From the NCBI GenBank assembly GCA_017383945.1, contig JAFNUQ010000195.1:1-8075 (forward strand): a DNA stretch of 8,075 bases, given 5' to 3'. Both the position numbers and the translations under genes were made by a program. Below are positions 7,134-8,075 of the stretch, piece by piece. The notes below the pieces were generated by a model that did not search any database, was not told the DNA's origin, and saw only the letters and a program-made list of their open reading frames with translations. This DNA comes from Bacteroidales bacterium. GTDB lineage: Bacteria; Bacteroidota; Bacteroidia; Bacteroidales; UBA932. Within the stretch, counting starts at the first letter, position 1. Each line of letters begins with the position of its first letter.

Positions 7134-8075
7134 TTATAATTTTGAAATGAATTCATCAAAGTGGATGTCCTCAGGCTGGAACTGTACTGCAAAAACGGGC
7201 TTGCTGAGGTGCCTGATACCCTCACAGCTGCCGTCATTCATATTGGTATAGATTGACTCCCACTCGCTTCCAAGAGTGCTGCTGTCTACTGCATAACCAT
7301 GGTTCTGGCTGGTAATCAGACACTTGGTCTGTCCCTCAACCCTTACCGGCTGGTTACTTCCTCTGTGGCCGTATTTGAGTTTGTAAACTCTTGCGCCAGC
7401 GGCAAGTGCGATGAGCTGGTTGCCGAGCTCGACACCCATGATTGGCTTACCAGCAGCGATGGCCTGCTTGATATACTCAATGGTAATGCCGCAAAGCTTA
7501 GGGTTGCCAGGACCACCTGAGATGAAAAGTCCGTCGTATTCGAGAGTGTTGAAGTTGAAGCTCCAAGGAACTCTGGTTACCTGAACTCCTCTCTCTCTGA
7601 GAGCTCTGAGGTGACTATGTTTTACACCACAGTCAAGAACTACTACTTTCTTGCCTTCTGAACCATATTGGATGGTCTCTTCACAGCTGACCTCAGGAAG
7701 CTTGTTTCCCATAAGAGGATTGAAGCTGAAGTCAGTCACGCTGCCTTCAGGTACAATCTTGCCCTGCATCACACCCTCTTCTCTGATGATCTGAGTAAGA
7801 GCACGTGTATCAAGTCCGCAGATTGCCGGAATCTTCTCTCTCTTGAGCCAGTCGCCAAGGCTTTCTACTGCCTCCCAGTGACTGTAAAGCTCGCTGTAGT
7901 CTGTGATAATGAGACCTTTGATATGAATTTTCTCAGACTCAAAGTGCTTGATAATACCTTCTGAATCTGTTTCATTGGAAGGAACACCATAGTTTCCGAC
8001 AAGCGGATAACAGATACATAAAATCTGTCCTGCATAGGCCGGGTCTGTGAGACTCTCTGGATAGCCTACCATAGC
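7134..8075 (-). CDS. carA: Carbamoyl-phosphate synthase small subunit with degenerate glutaminase site (partial, N-terminus beyond window)
   Basis: The frame is open to the right edge and begins inside the protein (AMVGYPESLTDPAYAGQIL), so about 45 N-terminal residues and the true start are missing. Residue numbers here count from the first Met in the window. The N-terminal CPSase_sm domain has GYPESLTDPAYAGQ and YPLVGNYGVP, then GLDTRALTQIIREEG (86-100). The class I glutamine amidotransferase domain (about 142-312) has LDCGVKHSHLRALRERG, FISGGPGNP (183-191), KLKYGHRGSNQPV (231-243) and ITSQNHGYAVD (253-263). Normally this subunit hydrolyses glutamine and passes ammonia to CarB. Here the nucleophile elbow reads GVELGNQL, with Glu215 (codon 7428-7430) where Cys is expected. 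The catalytic His of the HPE motif is Gln299 (codon 7176-7178, QFQPED). Glu301 remains. The tail after this motif is only 11 residues, shorter than in typical CarA. The gene therefore looks intact and maintained but unable to hydrolyse glutamine. It lies immediately upstream of carB. Confidence 0.95.
   Translation of the reverse strand, partial: AMVGYPESLTDPAYAGQILCICYPLVGNYGVPSNETDSEGIIKHFESEKIHIKGLIITDYSELYSHWEAVESLGDWLKREKIPAICGLDTRALTQIIREEGVMQGKIVPEGSVTDFSFNPLMGNKLPEVSCEETIQYGSEGKKVVVLDCGVKHSHLRALRERGVQVTRVPWSFNFNTLEYDGLFISGGPGNPKLCGITIEYIKQAIAAGKPIMGVELGNQLIALAAGARVYKLKYGHRGSNQPVRVEGQTKCLITSQNHGYAVDSSTLGSEWESIYTNMNDGSCEGIRHLSKPVFAVQFQPEDIHFDEFISKL

Noticed and set aside
7170..7435. Frameshift or sequencing error as the cause of the missing CarA catalytic residues
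   Set aside because: The flanking motifs on both sides of each altered residue stay in the same frame. A Cys codon (TGC/TGT) to GAG needs several base changes, and two separate active-site codons are affected.
7134..8072. Taking the first Met in the window (8072-8070) as the CarA start
   Set aside because: This Met lies within the conserved AMVGYPESLTD motif, which sits about 45 residues into normal CarA; the true start is outside the window.

Overview
The window looks like a conserved chromosomal stretch from a member of the Bacteroidales (phylum Bacteroidota). The evidence is a pair of TAnnTTTG promoter boxes of the Bacteroidota type, start codons without Shine-Dalgarno sequences, a GSCFA-family protein (a family common in this phylum), and carbamoyl-phosphate synthase (CPS) subunits and Ffh that read like Bacteroidales proteins. 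Species cannot be named. Nearly every base is coding: I count only about 60 non-coding bases. No RNA gene, mobile element, CRISPR array or long repeat was seen.

Layout. Bases 1-826 (minus) hold the N-terminal 275 codons of a GSCFA-domain SGNH-like hydrolase that runs off the left edge. A 44-bp divergent promoter region (827-870) separates it from a plus-strand gene (871-2598) for a lipoprotein 5'-nucleotidase/metallophosphatase. That gene converges on, and overlaps by 11 bp, the end of a minus-strand cluster. In transcription order the cluster is carA (8075-7134, 5' end outside the window), carB (7127-3921) and ffh (3910-2588). The gaps are 6 and 10 nt, so the three genes are probably one operon whose promoter lies beyond the right edge.

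How the genes work together. CarA and CarB should form a carbamoyl-phosphate synthase feeding pyrimidine and arginine synthesis. Ffh is the SRP GTPase that delivers membrane proteins to the translocon and has no direct metabolic link to CarAB. The nucleotidase probably recovers nucleosides from nucleotides in the cell envelope.

The most notable observation is in CarA. The class I amidotransferase fold is well preserved, but the nucleophilic Cys is Glu, the catalytic His is Gln, and the C-terminal end is shortened, all in an intact reading frame. The partner CarB keeps its ATP-grasp motifs and, as I recall the sequences, resembles animal CPS1/CAD more than E. coli CarB. Animal CPS1 is an ammonia-dependent enzyme that has also lost the glutaminase Cys. 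A working hypothesis is that this is a bacterial CPS that uses free ammonia, or borrows it from another amidotransferase, with CarA kept as a structural or regulatory subunit.
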